Shown in pieces: positions 36,731-44,372 of a DNA stretch of 64,000 nt; position 1 is the first letter of the stretch, and every line of letters starts with the position of its first letter. A model generated the notes under the pieces. That model was not told the origin of the DNA and ran no database searches. It worked only from the letters and a program-made list of their open reading frames with translations. The stretch covers positions 53,140 to 117,139 of the forward strand of contig NZ_JALHLE010000028.1 of NCBI RefSeq assembly GCF_022832385.1, given 5' to 3'. The DNA comes from Novosphingobium album (ex Hu et al. 2023). GTDB lineage: Bacteria; Pseudomonadota; Alphaproteobacteria; Sphingomonadales; Sphingomonadaceae. The position numbers and the translations under genes were made by a program.

Positions 36731-37075
36731 ATGTCAGCGAAAATTGAACGCGAAAAAGATGCAATCCGGCAAGCGGAACAGGACCTGGCAGAACGCCGCA
36801 AGCGGCTTGAAGAAATGGAGCAAGAGGAACTGACGCGCAAGCTGGACAAGCTCGTGCGGAGAGTGTCGATCGAAAAGGCGATCGCGATACTGGATTACGC
36901 CGTTGCCTTACGGCCCGCTGCGACCATCGGCGTCTTGGAGATGGCTTTGAAGGACGCGGGCGGCAAGACCGAGCCGGTGCGAAATCAGGCACCATCGGCA
37001 GGCTTGGCTAATCGATCTGATGCTCCAACAGAGAGTGGGGAATCGAAGAGCGATGCATTGATGGCCGGAGCCTGA
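36731..37075 (+). CDS. Small coiled-coil protein next to oriT
   Basis: 114 residues from the ATG at 36731 with GAGGT upstream; in-frame ATGs at 36644 and 36695 lack support. The first 45 residues are an almost perfect charged coiled coil (REKDAIRQAEQDLAERRKRL), followed by a short hydrophobic helix and a disordered, Ser/Glu-rich tail. Proteins of this type beside oriT in sphingomonad and rhizobial plasmids are often annotated as small TraD or MobC-like transfer proteins; I see no decisive motif. It is divergent from the relaxosome operon. Confidence 0.6.
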   Translation: MSAKIEREKDAIRQAEQDLAERRKRLEEMEQEELTRKLDKLVRRVSIEKAIAILDYAVALRPAATIGVLEMALKDAGGKTEPVRNQAPSAGLANRSDAPTESGESKSDALMAGA

Positions 37076-37120
37076 CGCGTTGCGAAGTGGCTATCCGGCA
37101 TGTCGGGTTGACGGAGCAAT

Positions 37121-37402
37121 ATGTCCAGCCACCATCGCATTGCCGTTGATCTCCAGGATCTATTTGGTTCGGAAGCTGGGACCAGACGGACTGCGGCTCA
37201 GATCGCTCGCGAACTGTATCGACGCAGCGTTTACACGAACCGCGCTGCATCACACGCCGGGGCATTCGACTTGATGTGGGAATATGAGGCTAGAGGGCTC
37301 GTCGAGGACAGTCCGGGCTTACGCGGGGGAGCTGGATGGAAACTATCGGCCAAGGGAGCGGCGCTGATCACACGAACGCTATCATCCCGGAACGCCGGAT
37401 AG
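37121..37402 (+). CDS. Small winged-helix-like hypothetical protein
   Basis: 93 residues. GGAG lies five bases before the ATG. The sequence RRTAAQIARELYRRSVYTN followed by FDLMWEYEARGLVED and GWKLSAKGAAL has the helix-helix-wing pattern of a winged HTH, but no family is recognised. It follows the coiled-coil gene after about 45 bases in the same orientation, so both may form a short operon beside oriT. Confidence 0.45.
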   Translation: MSSHHRIAVDLQDLFGSEAGTRRTAAQIARELYRRSVYTNRAASHAGAFDLMWEYEARGLVEDSPGLRGGAGWKLSAKGAALITRTLSSRNAG

Positions 37403-37600
37403 CCTGCGATTTGTTGGGCAAGTTCGTAATTGCCTTACGAGCGAATTTCGAGCGCCTCTGGGTGCCGGTCTGCGGGTCCGACCTGACCATGGATCGAGCC
37501 GCGTTCGCATCTCAGGGGTTCGATGCCCCTGAGATGCGCATTTGGTGCAACATAGAGATGAAGGGAGGCCCCGGCGACTGCCAGGACCTCCCGATATTGT

Positions 37601-37912
37601 TCATTCGTGGCGTCCGCACGGGCAGTAGTCTGTACCGATTTCGGTGACGGGGCAGATGTCCCGCCCACGCTTCCAGTAGGGCTCTTCGAGGGCTTGTTCC
37701 TCGGTATCGCCGCCGGGGTATCCGTGCTCGCCTGCAATGCGCAGGGCTTCGGTCAGGTGCTCCTCAGGCACGCGGTCGAGGAGCTGCTCGACCGCGTCGT
37801 GGAACCGGCGTTCGTAGAGCTCATAGACGCTTCCGCAGCCCCGGTTAGCCTCCTTGCTCGCGGCGGCAAGCTGTGCGGCGAAGGAACGTGAGAATGCAGC
37901 TGTCTTAGTCAT
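37601..37912 (-). CDS. Hypothetical protein, first gene of the leading region
   Basis: 103 residues; GGAGG sits six bases before the ATG. The protein is helical and acidic in the middle (FHDAVEQLLDRVPEEHLTEA) and ends with CPCGRHE, plus an earlier CPV, which might bind a metal. No family is recognised. It is separated by long non-coding stretches from its neighbours, and points toward oriT like the rest of the leading region. Confidence 0.6.
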   Translation of the reverse strand: MTKTAAFSRSFAAQLAAASKEANRGCGSVYELYERRFHDAVEQLLDRVPEEHLTEALRIAGEHGYPGGDTEEQALEEPYWKRGRDICPVTEIGTDYCPCGRHE

Positions 37913-38377
37913 CGTGAACCTCCATTTTTTGAATGATGGTCATTGCGCGTCGTGGGACCGTGGCCGGGTCAAGGACGCGGCGAAGTCGCGCCGCGAAGCG
38001 GGGAGTGGGGGAACCGATTTGCGCAGCAAATTGGGGGGACCGCTCATCCTTGATGCGGCCGCGCAGCCCGCGACAAAATGGGAAGATTGTGAGAGGCTTT
38101 TTACCTCTCGGCGGGGCGCACCGGGCAAAGCGTAGCGCCCGTGCAGGCCGAAGGGCCTGCGCGAAACGCGAGCGAGCCCGGCGGCACCGGCAATGCGAAG
38201 TCGGCCGCCGCAGGCAGGCCGCCTGCGAGCCGGTCGTGGGGCATCGTATCGGGAATACTCCGGCGTGCGACCAGCTCGGAACTGTGGCGCAGCCGTCTGG
38301 ACGGTCTGAAGCAAAAAAATGGGGCGGCACGCTCCAGGAAGGAGGCGCCGCCCGCAGCGGATTTGGATCGGCTCCGG
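37913..38377. other. Intergenic stretch with several hairpins, no gene
   Basis: No convincing gene is seen in 465 bases; the open frames are long only because of high GC. Hairpins present are GAGAGG/CCTCTC around 38091-38109 (with CTTTTT in the loop), GCAGGCC/GGCCTGC at 38143-38160 and CGCAGGC/GCCTGCG at 38209-38227. They may end transcription of the gene to the right (38378-38959), which stops just inside this boundary. Confidence 0.5.
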
Positions 38378-38959
38378 TCAGGCCCAGACGAGGCGCAGCT
38401 TGGGTGAGGGGGATGTCACGGCCGCCATTTGCGTCAGCGTCGGCAGGTAGCGCGCAAGCCCCGGCTCGGCGGCGATCCTGCCGGGCACGGCGGGATCGCG
38501 GAGCCGGTCTTGCAGCTGCTCCAGCGGGATCAGACCGCAGCTTTCGCGGTCGATCCCAAGGAGATCGAGGATCGCGAAGGCATTGGAATTGGAGACATTG
38601 AGCTCCGGGGCGCTGTCGGGGTTCGTCGAGAGGCTGAGCAGGATGTCGCCATTGGACGCCGGCCGGGAAATCCGCAGACGGCGGCAGCGGAACTGTGCCT
38701 CCTCGATGATGGCGAGCGCGCCTGGTTCGTAGTCGAAACAGCGTGCGATCGCCGCGACCGCGAGCATCGCGGTGCGCGCTTCCCATGCGAAGACGGGGGC
38801 ATCGATGTTGCCATACTCTGGAACGATAAGGTCTGTGCCGATGCGCTCGCCGTTTTCGGCGAGAACCTCGCGCAGCGCGCCCATCTGCCAGGGCTCGATC
38901 GGCACGGGCGGCGGCATATCGATATCGTGCGAATCCTCGACGCGAAATGTGATGGTCAT
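38378..38959 (-). CDS. Hypothetical leading-region protein
   Basis: 193 residues from the ATG at 38959, with a strong AGGAGG eleven bases upstream; a longer frame reaching 39334 is rejected because it crosses a hairpin-rich leader. The sequence is soluble, with PVPIEPWQMGALREVL and NGDILLSLSTNPDS; I recognise no domain. It is preceded by one of the purine-rich leaders described below (38988-39006). Confidence 0.65.
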   Translation of the reverse strand: MTITFRVEDSHDIDMPPPVPIEPWQMGALREVLAENGERIGTDLIVPEYGNIDAPVFAWEARTAMLAVAAIARCFDYEPGALAIIEEAQFRCRRLRISRPASNGDILLSLSTNPDSAPELNVSNSNAFAILDLLGIDRESCGLIPLEQLQDRLRDPAVPGRIAAEPGLARYLPTLTQMAAVTSPSPKLRLVWA

Positions 38960-39418
38960 GCTGACCTCCTTCGTTGAACTCGTCCGTCCCCTTCCCTCTT
39001 TCCTCCGGTCCGATCCGGTGACGGATCGGTGCGTCGCGGTGGGCAAATCCAGGGGCATCGTGAGCGCCCGGCGTGGCGGCACTGACCGCGGCAGCAGCGC
39101 GGGCCGGGTTCGATGCCCGGCCCGCGCTCCCCCGGCCTCGATTTCCGGTCCACGTGCAGGACGAAAGCGGCGCTGGAACATTCTGGCGGCAGCGCCATAC
39201 CGGAGGGGGGAAGGCTGCCGCGCGTGCTGCCGCCAACGCGCCCCGGCGGGGGCGAAGTTGGTGGTGGCACGCGCGGCAGCCTGGCGCGGGGGGAACCGTA
39301 GGGTTACCCCCGCCTGGCGCGACGCAGACGGCAAAAGGCCAGCCCCGAGGTCACCCCAGGTGCTGGCCCGTTCCTGCCAAGGAATGAATGGGGGCGGCGC
39401 CGGGCCGCCCCTGCTATC
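38960..39418. other. Intergenic leader and GC-rich stretch, no gene
   Basis: 459 bases between two minus-strand genes. It holds the purine-rich leader of the 38378-38959 gene, a perfect hairpin CCGATCCG-GTGA-CGGATCGG at 39010-39029, and further right a GC-rich stretch without a supported reading frame. A promoter for the downstream gene is expected here but I cannot place it. Confidence 0.5.
38988..39006 (-). repeat. Purine-rich leader element 1
   Basis: On the coding (minus) strand the leader of the 38959 gene reads GGAGGAAAGAGGGAAGGGG about 30-50 bases before the start. It is one of nine similar tracts in the leading region. Confidence 0.6.
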
Positions 39419-40483
39419 TCATGCCCACGCGGTCCGCTTGGTTTCGGTCGGTGCGGGTGCCTGGCCATCGTAGCGGAAAGCATGGGTGGGGACGCTGGCT
39501 TTCTTAAGCTCGTCGAGCAAGTGCGACTGAATGCCGGTGCCCTGACACACGATGGCTTCGACAGGCCGCAGGTTCACAAGCTGGTCATTGCGCTTGAAGC
39601 CCGCGCTCTTGCCGTAGCGCTGCGACTGCGGGGCGAACGTAACCAGCGGCACGCCTGCTTGCGCCGCCCATGCCGCCGCGATGGCGTCGCATCCCTTGCG
39701 CTGGCCGGTGGTGCAAAGTGTCATGTGCGGAATGCGCGTCTTGATCTGGTCGAGCCGGTCATAAATCTGCTGGTAGTCGTGCCATTCCTGCCCGCCGGAG
39801 AATACGACAATCGGGCCGGTGGGGTTGCGCTTCTCGCGAAGGGCGGTTGCGCGGGCTTTGAGAAAGTCGCTCGATGCGATCTGGCTTGCGGTGGTCGCGC
39901 TCGAAACCTTCGATCCGCGCGCACTGCTCCACGGGCGGCCTGTCTGCGCCCGGTAACATTCGGCTGCATAATCGCGCATGCATTCGATGGCGGCGCGCTG
40001 CTCCATCTTCGTTTGGGCGCGAAGCTGCAAATCGTCCATCTCGGTGGCGAAAATCTCGCTGCGATCATCGCGGCCCACCATGTCCTTGAGGTCGCGGCAA
40101 AGCGTGTCCTCTTCGCGGGCCAGCTTCTCGGCTTCGTAGTGGAAGGAATTGACAATACCCCATGCAATCGCCTGCGCGCTCGGCTCAAGGCGGGTGTTGC
40201 GGAACAGGTCAAAGATAGTCGTAACGATAGCGGAACATTCCGCTTGCGCGTCTGCCGGTTCGGGCATCTCCAGTTCCTGCGGCCCTTCCCCGATATCGAG
40301 AATGGACAGCGCGCCCACGTCGCCGAATGCTTCGTGGAAGGCATCGCTTGTGGTCTCGTCGCGGAAGCTGTCCGCAACCGCCTTGTCGAGATATTCGCGG
40401 CGCAAGTCCGCCGGGGTGGAGCCAATCGCTTTTGCCAGATCGGCAAAGCTGCTAAAGCTGCGGGTGTTCGTCTTCTCGGTCAT
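39419..40483 (-). CDS. DUF2493 (SLOG-superfamily) protein
   Basis: 354 residues. The C-terminal 130 residues match DUF2493, a Rossmann-like SLOG domain: PIVVFSGGQEWHDYQQI opens the fold, then TLCTTGQRKGCDAIAAAW (the nucleotide-binding glycine segment) and AIVCQGTGIQSHLLDEL. The N-terminal 200 residues are helical, unassigned. SLOG proteins bind nucleotide-derived ligands; plasmid DUF2493 proteins commonly lie next to DUF736 genes, as here. Its function in transfer is unknown. A purine-rich hairpin leader lies between it and the DUF736 gene. Confidence 0.85.
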   Translation of the reverse strand: MTEKTNTRSFSSFADLAKAIGSTPADLRREYLDKAVADSFRDETTSDAFHEAFGDVGALSILDIGEGPQELEMPEPADAQAECSAIVTTIFDLFRNTRLEPSAQAIAWGIVNSFHYEAEKLAREEDTLCRDLKDMVGRDDRSEIFATEMDDLQLRAQTKMEQRAAIECMRDYAAECYRAQTGRPWSSARGSKVSSATTASQIASSDFLKARATALREKRNPTGPIVVFSGGQEWHDYQQIYDRLDQIKTRIPHMTLCTTGQRKGCDAIAAAWAAQAGVPLVTFAPQSQRYGKSAGFKRNDQLVNLRPVEAIVCQGTGIQSHLLDELKKASVPTHAFRYDGQAPAPTETKRTAWA

Positions 40484-40521
40484 GATTTCATCATCCTTGG
40501 CAGGGGATAGCGAATAGGGTC

Positions 40522-40550
40522 GGGAGAGGGGGGCAACCCTCTCCCTTCCC
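40522..40550 (-). repeat. Purine-rich leader element 2, folded as a hairpin
   Basis: Coding-strand purine tract GGGAAGGGAGAGGG (40537-40550) can pair with CCCTCTCCC at 40522-40530 of the same transcript. It stands about 40-65 bases before the DUF2493 start. Confidence 0.6.
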
Positions 40551-40561
40551 GTCGGGGGGCA

Positions 40562-41005
40562 TTAGAACGGGATTACGTCGTCGGCGGGTTCCATCACGTG
40601 ACCGTCCTCGGTGGCGTTGCCTTCACCGAAACTGTCATCACGCTGACGGCGACGGGTTTCGCGGGTGCCGTCCATGTTCTCACGGCGGGCGGCCGGACGG
40701 TTCCAGACAACCCGGTAACCTTCCTCGTCATTGCCGAAGAGCATGATTTGCAGCGGTTCGGGCAGGCTGGGGTCATCCAAGCGGCCCTGATAGAACAGCT
40801 CGCCGGTGGAATTGCTGGTGGCTTCCCAAAGCGCACCGATCTGCACCCAACGCTTGGCAACGTTCAGGATCATGATTTCAAAGGCGGGGGCCTTCTCGTT
40901 GTCGCTCTCGACGGGGCGAAGGCCAAGACGGGCCAGATCCATGGTTGCGGTAGCGATCGAACCGAGAAGCTGACCATTGCGAAGCGCGAAAGAACCGATG
41001 TTCAT
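40562..41005 (-). CDS. DUF736 protein
   Basis: 147 residues of the DUF736 family, small proteins almost confined to alphaproteobacterial plasmids and conjugative elements. MNIGSFALRNGQLLGSIAT is the characteristic N-terminus; WVQIGALWEATSNSTGELFY is the second conserved block, and the tail is acidic and disordered. GGAG precedes the ATG. The function is unknown; abundance and leading-region location suggest a role soon after plasmid entry. It is the first gene after the structured intergenic region 41006-41877. Confidence 0.93.
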   Translation of the reverse strand: MNIGSFALRNGQLLGSIATATMDLARLGLRPVESDNEKAPAFEIMILNVAKRWVQIGALWEATSNSTGELFYQGRLDDPSLPEPLQIMLFGNDEEGYRVVWNRPAARRENMDGTRETRRRQRDDSFGEGNATEDGHVMEPADDVIPF

Positions 41006-41055
41006 GAGTATTACTCCTGTATTGCGGGGCCTATCCCCTTGTCTTTGGTCCGGGG

Positions 41056-41073
41056 CCTCTCCCCTTCCCTTCC
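41056..41073 (-). repeat. Purine-rich leader element 3
   Basis: Coding-strand GGAAGGGAAGGGGAGAGG precedes the DUF736 start by 50-70 bases. It is followed by two near-identical hairpin sequences, GGGGAGAGGCCCC and GGGGATAGGCCCC. Confidence 0.6.
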
Positions 41074-41343
41074 GACACCCAATTATTACCCCATTTCCTC
41101 AAAATACTGAAATGCAATGATTTCTTGACAGCTATTTACCGTACATGGTGAACCTGAGCCTCAATAGTTGACGCGGTAGCGGCATTTCAAAGAAACGTCG
41201 GCCCGCAAGGGCCGTCTTCCTTGACCGACTGAGCGCAAAGGGCCCGTTTGTCATTCACCGCACACGGAGCCACCTTCGCCTGGGTCCCAAGTGGCACGCC
41301 GGGGATCGCTCGATCAAAAGACGTCGCGCTGCGGCCTAGCGGA

Positions 41344-41408
41344 GCTTGCCGGTCCGCGCTGGCTGTCTGCGATAGCGGACAAAAGCCAGCCAGCGCGGAC
41401 CGGCAAGC
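41344..41408. repeat. 22-bp perfect inverted repeat within a larger dyad
   Basis: Arms 41344-41365 and 41387-41408 are exactly complementary, with a 21-base loop. Complementarity continues imperfectly outward, for example ATCAAAAG near 41310 with CTTTTGAT near 41431, giving a cruciform of roughly 180 bases. The size and near-perfect pairing resemble single-strand promoters (Frpo) of plasmid leading regions. Confidence 0.75.
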
Positions 41409-41512
41409 GCAGCTTGGTCGGAGGCAGCTTTTGATTGAGCAACCCGGTGTGCGACGCCGGGACACTGGCGGGGGTGGCATAGTGTGTGGTGAATGACCTG
41501 GCGCGAGGGTGG

Positions 41513-41546
41513 TGCCGGGGTGCGGCGTCCTCGCCGCGCCCCGGCA
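41513..41546. repeat. Strong GC hairpin
   Basis: GCCGGGG-T-GCGGCG pairs with CGCCGC-G-CCCCGGC around a TCCT loop; there is one G-T pair. No U-run follows on either strand, so it is not a typical terminator. Confidence 0.65.
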
Positions 41547-41732
41547 TGGCAAAGGATCCCGGCCCCGCAAGGGGACGTCCCCTGCCGAAGGCTGATCCGC
41601 GCTGCGTGGGCATCAGGAACGAGTTGAGTGCAATGCCGGAACGTCAGGACCGTGGCACGGCGCAGGGCCCAGAAGGCCCGTTGAGAGCCCACCACCTCCC
41701 CGCGCGCGTGGCGCCCGGGCAAGGGATCGTTA

Positions 41733-41801
41733 CCCGAAGGGCGGAGACCCGCAGGGGCTCCGGGAGCCGAAGGCGACTAGAGCCCGGTCGTGCCCGCAGG
41801 G
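41733..41801. repeat. Run of four mini-hairpins
   Basis: CCCGAAGGG (41733), CCCGCAGGG (41748), GCCGAAGGC (41766) and CCCGCAGGG (41793) are short stems with three-base loops. On the minus strand two of them become CUUCGG, the very stable UUCG tetraloop. The density suggests a structured RNA or a protein-binding array. Confidence 0.5.
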
Positions 41802-41877
41802 CGCGATGCCCCCAACTCCCCCAACTGCATCACGGCCGCGAGCAACAACTCGTCCAAACACGATCTCAAAACCACCT

Positions 41878-42597
41878 TCAACCCCTTCCCCGCCCAACCT
41901 CCCGGTGAAGCTTGGCGAGCCCCTGGGGCGTCTCGGGATAGTCCCCGTCCCTCTCAAGGGTGCGCCGACAGGGTCCGATCCAGTCGAATTGTTTCAGGGC
42001 CGAGCTATCATGCGCCCAGATCAGCGCCGAACACGCCGACGCGGTTCCCGCCTTGCGCTTGGGTTTTTCCTTGCTGGGATCTGGAGCCCCGGAACGGATA
42101 AGCCGCCCTTTGAGCATCACGACGCGTTCGGAGAACTGCAGAACGAATGACGGCGGCCGCCGGGAAAACAGTTCTTCGTAGCGGGTTTCGCCCTCGAGGA
42201 ACCCTGACCGGCACACGGCAACGACCCCGCAGCTGCTGGTTTCAAGGGCACGGCCGATGAACTTCTCCCCGAGACGGAACGGCGCGTTCATGAATGTCCA
42301 GTGGACGACCTCGAGCGGCAAGGGGAGTAGGTAGTCCACCACGGGCAGACCTAGCCCGTAGTCCTGGATGTCGAAGGCATCGATGTGGCCGAAGTATTCC
42401 TGCAGCGGCCGGAGCATGTGGCCACGGTTGACGCATGGTTCGCGGCACGTGAGCTCATTGAGTGGCGTGCTGGAGAGGTGACGGGCCACGAACTCGCAAA
42501 GGGCTCGTGTCGCCCAGGGCGGCGTTGGAAAGTCGTCCAGGCTGTCGGGCGGTTCGCTGCGCTGCTGCATCACAGCAGCACTCGTATTCTGCACCAT
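41878..42597 (-). CDS. Phage-type adenine methyltransferase homologue with altered catalytic motif
   Basis: 239 residues, with AAGGAGG before the ATG. The order of motifs matches phage and plasmid N6-adenine methyltransferases: DDFPTPPWATRAL at the start, EPCVNRGHML in place of the usual EPxxGxG SAM motif, DAFDIQDYG (acidic SAM contact), then MNAPF where active enzymes have NPPF or NPPY. SGFLEGETRYEELF and PPSFVLQFSERVVML follow as in the family. The first Pro of NPP is lost and the glycine motif is weak, so activity is doubtful. It might be an anti-restriction decoy or an altered-specificity enzyme. Confidence 0.65.
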   Translation of the reverse strand: MVQNTSAAVMQQRSEPPDSLDDFPTPPWATRALCEFVARHLSSTPLNELTCREPCVNRGHMLRPLQEYFGHIDAFDIQDYGLGLPVVDYLLPLPLEVVHWTFMNAPFRLGEKFIGRALETSSCGVVAVCRSGFLEGETRYEELFSRRPPSFVLQFSERVVMLKGRLIRSGAPDPSKEKPKRKAGTASACSALIWAHDSSALKQFDWIGPCRRTLERDGDYPETPQGLAKLHREVGRGRG

Positions 42598-42697
42598 GGG
42601 CGCCTCCTTCGGATCAGACGGGATAGAACGCGGGTGGCTGCCGCAAGTGGTTAAGGTGTTGAACGGTGTATCGGCGTGGCTCGGACGAAAACCATAG

Positions 42698-42726
42698 TTG
42701 ACGAATATGTTCGCTGTATGTTCTAA
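42698..42726 (+). promoter_or_regulatory. Promoter with an internal LexA box
   Basis: TTGACG (42698-42703) and TTCTAA (42721-42726), 17 bases apart, form a plausible sigma-70 promoter. Between and over them lies GTTC GCTGTAT GTTC (42709-42723), a perfect alphaproteobacterial LexA box. Transcription of the plus-strand gene at 42754 should therefore be LexA-repressed. Confidence 0.75.
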
Positions 42727-42753
42727 GCGAAGCCACCTGAAGGAGGATCATGT

Positions 42754-43218
42754 ATGAAGGTCAAGGATGTACTTGAGGGGTATGATTATGATTTGCCCTT
42801 GCGAGATGCGCTGAACGATCCGGAACTATCGGCTATCCGCCGGATATTGGCGGGAACGCTTGTGGGCGAGGGGCTCGATACAGCGTATTTCGCGGTGCAG
42901 GAGCTTTGCGAGGCATATGCGGCTCTTTGGGCGGATGCCCGCCAGGGGATCCGTTTCGGAGAAGGCTATCTGGCCTTTGAGGCGATCCTGACAGACAAGA
43001 ACCCGCTGCAGATGTCGCTGTGGCATCTGACGTGCGAACGGGATCTGCGCGAGACGGTCGGGGACATGGTCTGGCTCAGGAATTTGGCCTACCGCCGCGG
43101 CGCGATGGCACGGGCCATTCGCGATGCGGCACTGCCGGTGGTCTATGTTCCGGCCCGCAACCTGGTCGCGGGCAAGACGGCCGCCATGATGATGGACGAT
43201 CAGCCGGTCTGGAATTGA
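42754..43218 (+). CDS. Unknown protein under a LexA-controlled promoter
   Basis: 154 residues, with AAGGAGG eight bases before the ATG. It is the only plus-strand gene in the leading region to the right of 37.4 kb. The sequence is helical and soluble (MKVKDVLEGYDYDLPLRDAL, later GDMVWLRNLAYRRGAMARAI) with no recognised motif. The LexA box in its promoter makes it SOS-inducible, possibly by the single-stranded DNA that enters during conjugation. Candidate roles are SOS inhibition (as PsiB in F) or repair; neither is shown by the sequence. Confidence 0.7.
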   Translation: MKVKDVLEGYDYDLPLRDALNDPELSAIRRILAGTLVGEGLDTAYFAVQELCEAYAALWADARQGIRFGEGYLAFEAILTDKNPLQMSLWHLTCERDLRETVGDMVWLRNLAYRRGAMARAIRDAALPVVYVPARNLVAGKTAAMMMDDQPVWN

Positions 43219-43222
43219 GGTT

Positions 43223-43417
43223 TCAGGCGACGCGGGCAAGAATGGCTTCCGGAGCGGCGGGCCGATGCCGCGAGACGCGGAAGGGTTGAATAGGGTTGTC
43301 GGTGCGCACGACGAACTGGTCGGCGCCGGTGGTTTCGCGAAGCTGGCAGGCAACCGCATAGGCGTTTTCGAAGGACGCAAGGCGGCTGCGGCGAGCGGAG
43401 AATGTTGAGATGGTCAT
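43223..43417 (-). CDS. Small basic hypothetical protein
   Basis: 64 residues with AAGGACA before the ATG. Its centre FENAYAVACQLRETTGADQFVVRTDNPIQPF reads like a real folded protein of the type that follows short plasmid genes; no family is recognised. It converges with the LexA-controlled gene, four bases apart at their stops, so the two may share terminator sequences or interfere by antisense transcription. Confidence 0.55.
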   Translation of the reverse strand: MTISTFSARRSRLASFENAYAVACQLRETTGADQFVVRTDNPIQPFRVSRHRPAAPEAILARVA

Positions 43418-43502
43418 GGGGTTGTCCTTTGGGTGAAGAGCGCACTGCGCGGTGAACGGACCCGAGATGTTCGTTCGGATTGATTTGAGTATTTCGAATA
43501 GG

Positions 43503-43537
43503 ACGGGTCCGGCTCCGCTTTACGGTGTCGGACCCGT
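43503..43537. terminator. Inverted repeat at the end of a minus-strand gene, possible terminator
   Basis: ACGGGTCCG (43503-43511) and CGGACCCGT (43529-43537) are perfect arms with a 17-base loop. It overlaps the last codons of the gene at 43520-44071. No clear U-run follows on the minus strand. Confidence 0.4.
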
Positions 43538-44071
43538 TTCTGTTTCCGCACGTCTGAATCGTTCTTCGCGAAGCTGCTGCACGAGGCGAGGATCCGGGTG
43601 GTTCTGGATCAAGCGGAGGAGAGCCTCATCGGGTAGCCGCGTGGGATCGAGGCGCGGGCCTTTCGGCTTGGGCTCGCTGCGGCCCAGGCCCAGCAGAACG
43701 AGACGATTTCTCACTTCGACGAGGAGTTGACCGCGCTCCGCACGTGTGAAAGCTCGATCGAGACCATAGAGCCAACCGGAGTTGGCATGTACGAGCATGG
43801 CCTCGCAGCGAGCGAGATCGTCAGGATGCCGGCATTGACGGATGCGCTCGACGGTTAGCTCGCGCGCGGTGCGCCGAACCCGGTTGTAGTGATCGGAGCT
43901 GGGGCTTTCGATGGCAAAGAGGCGGTTCATGTTGCGAACCCACGCACCCATGCTTTCCCAGGCGAACGCCGCTGCGGATGACGTTGTGCTCCTACGGTAG
44001 AAACGCACTGGCCGGGCCGTGCGAGGTGGTTGCTTGTCTCCGAAGAACAAGTCCGGTTGACGGAGGCTCAT
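43520..44071 (-). CDS. Hypothetical protein of a leading-region operon
   Basis: 183 residues from the ATG at 44071, which overlaps the upstream gene by four bases. The N-terminal MSLRQPDLFFGDKQPPR is followed by a helical, Arg-rich body (VRRTARELTVERIRQCRHP) and PDEALLRLIQNHPDPRLVQQ. I recognise no domain. It is the last gene of an operon that contains a toxin-antitoxin pair. Confidence 0.6.
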   Translation of the reverse strand: MSLRQPDLFFGDKQPPRTARPVRFYRRSTTSSAAAFAWESMGAWVRNMNRLFAIESPSSDHYNRVRRTARELTVERIRQCRHPDDLARCEAMLVHANSGWLYGLDRAFTRAERGQLLVEVRNRLVLLGLGRSEPKPKGPRLDPTRLPDEALLRLIQNHPDPRLVQQLREERFRRAETETGPTP

Positions 44072-44358
44072 CGAATGCCGCGTCGTCTCGTGACGTGGGC
44101 GCCGACAACTTCGTCGCGAGCATCGCCGATTTTGGTGTATATCGGCGTTGTATATGTAGTGCTTACGCTGTTCGGGCATTCGCACCAAAATTGGGGATGC
44201 CCGTTCATATCCTTGGAGATGAGTACGTACACGCAGGTCTCATCAACATGATCAGCGACATACCAACGGCAATAGCCATCTGAGAAATGACCGTCGTTTT
44301 CGACGGTGAGCCCGGCGGCGGTCAGCCTTGTTTTGATCTGTTCAAGCAGGTTGTCCAT
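44068..44358 (-). CDS. Small hypothetical protein
   Basis: 96 residues from the ATG at 44358. It has an amphipathic N-terminal helix (MDNLLEQIKTRLTAAGLTV) and a mixed beta region (GYCRWYVADHVDETCVYVLI) with a Cys pair CECP. It overlaps the following gene by four bases and starts 15 bases after its upstream neighbour, so it is operonic. No function assigned. Confidence 0.6.
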   Translation of the reverse strand: MDNLLEQIKTRLTAAGLTVENDGHFSDGYCRWYVADHVDETCVYVLISKDMNGHPQFWCECPNSVSTTYTTPIYTKIGDARDEVVGAHVTRRRGIR

Positions 44359-44372
44359 CAAACTGGCTCCTG

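Larger units (their letters stand above)
41006..41877. other. Structured non-coding region upstream of the DUF736 operon
   Basis: 872 bases without a supported gene. From left to right it contains the purine-rich leader, an AT-rich segment with TTGACA on the plus strand near 41127, a 22-bp perfect inverted repeat inside a longer imperfect dyad (about 41285-41470), a second strong hairpin and a run of mini-hairpins. On the plus strand there are also short open frames that share no codon bias with neighbours. It may act as a single-strand promoter, a replication start site or an RNA gene. Confidence 0.55.

Noticed and set aside
37905..39236. 443-codon minus-strand frame in the hairpin-rich stretch
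   Set aside because: Low-complexity Arg/Pro/Ala sequence, overlapping a better gene with a strong ribosome site at 38959.
41187..41722. Short open frames on both strands in the structured intergenic region
   Set aside because: They follow the arms of the large hairpins, lack ribosome sites and have Pro/Arg-rich sequence without domain features.
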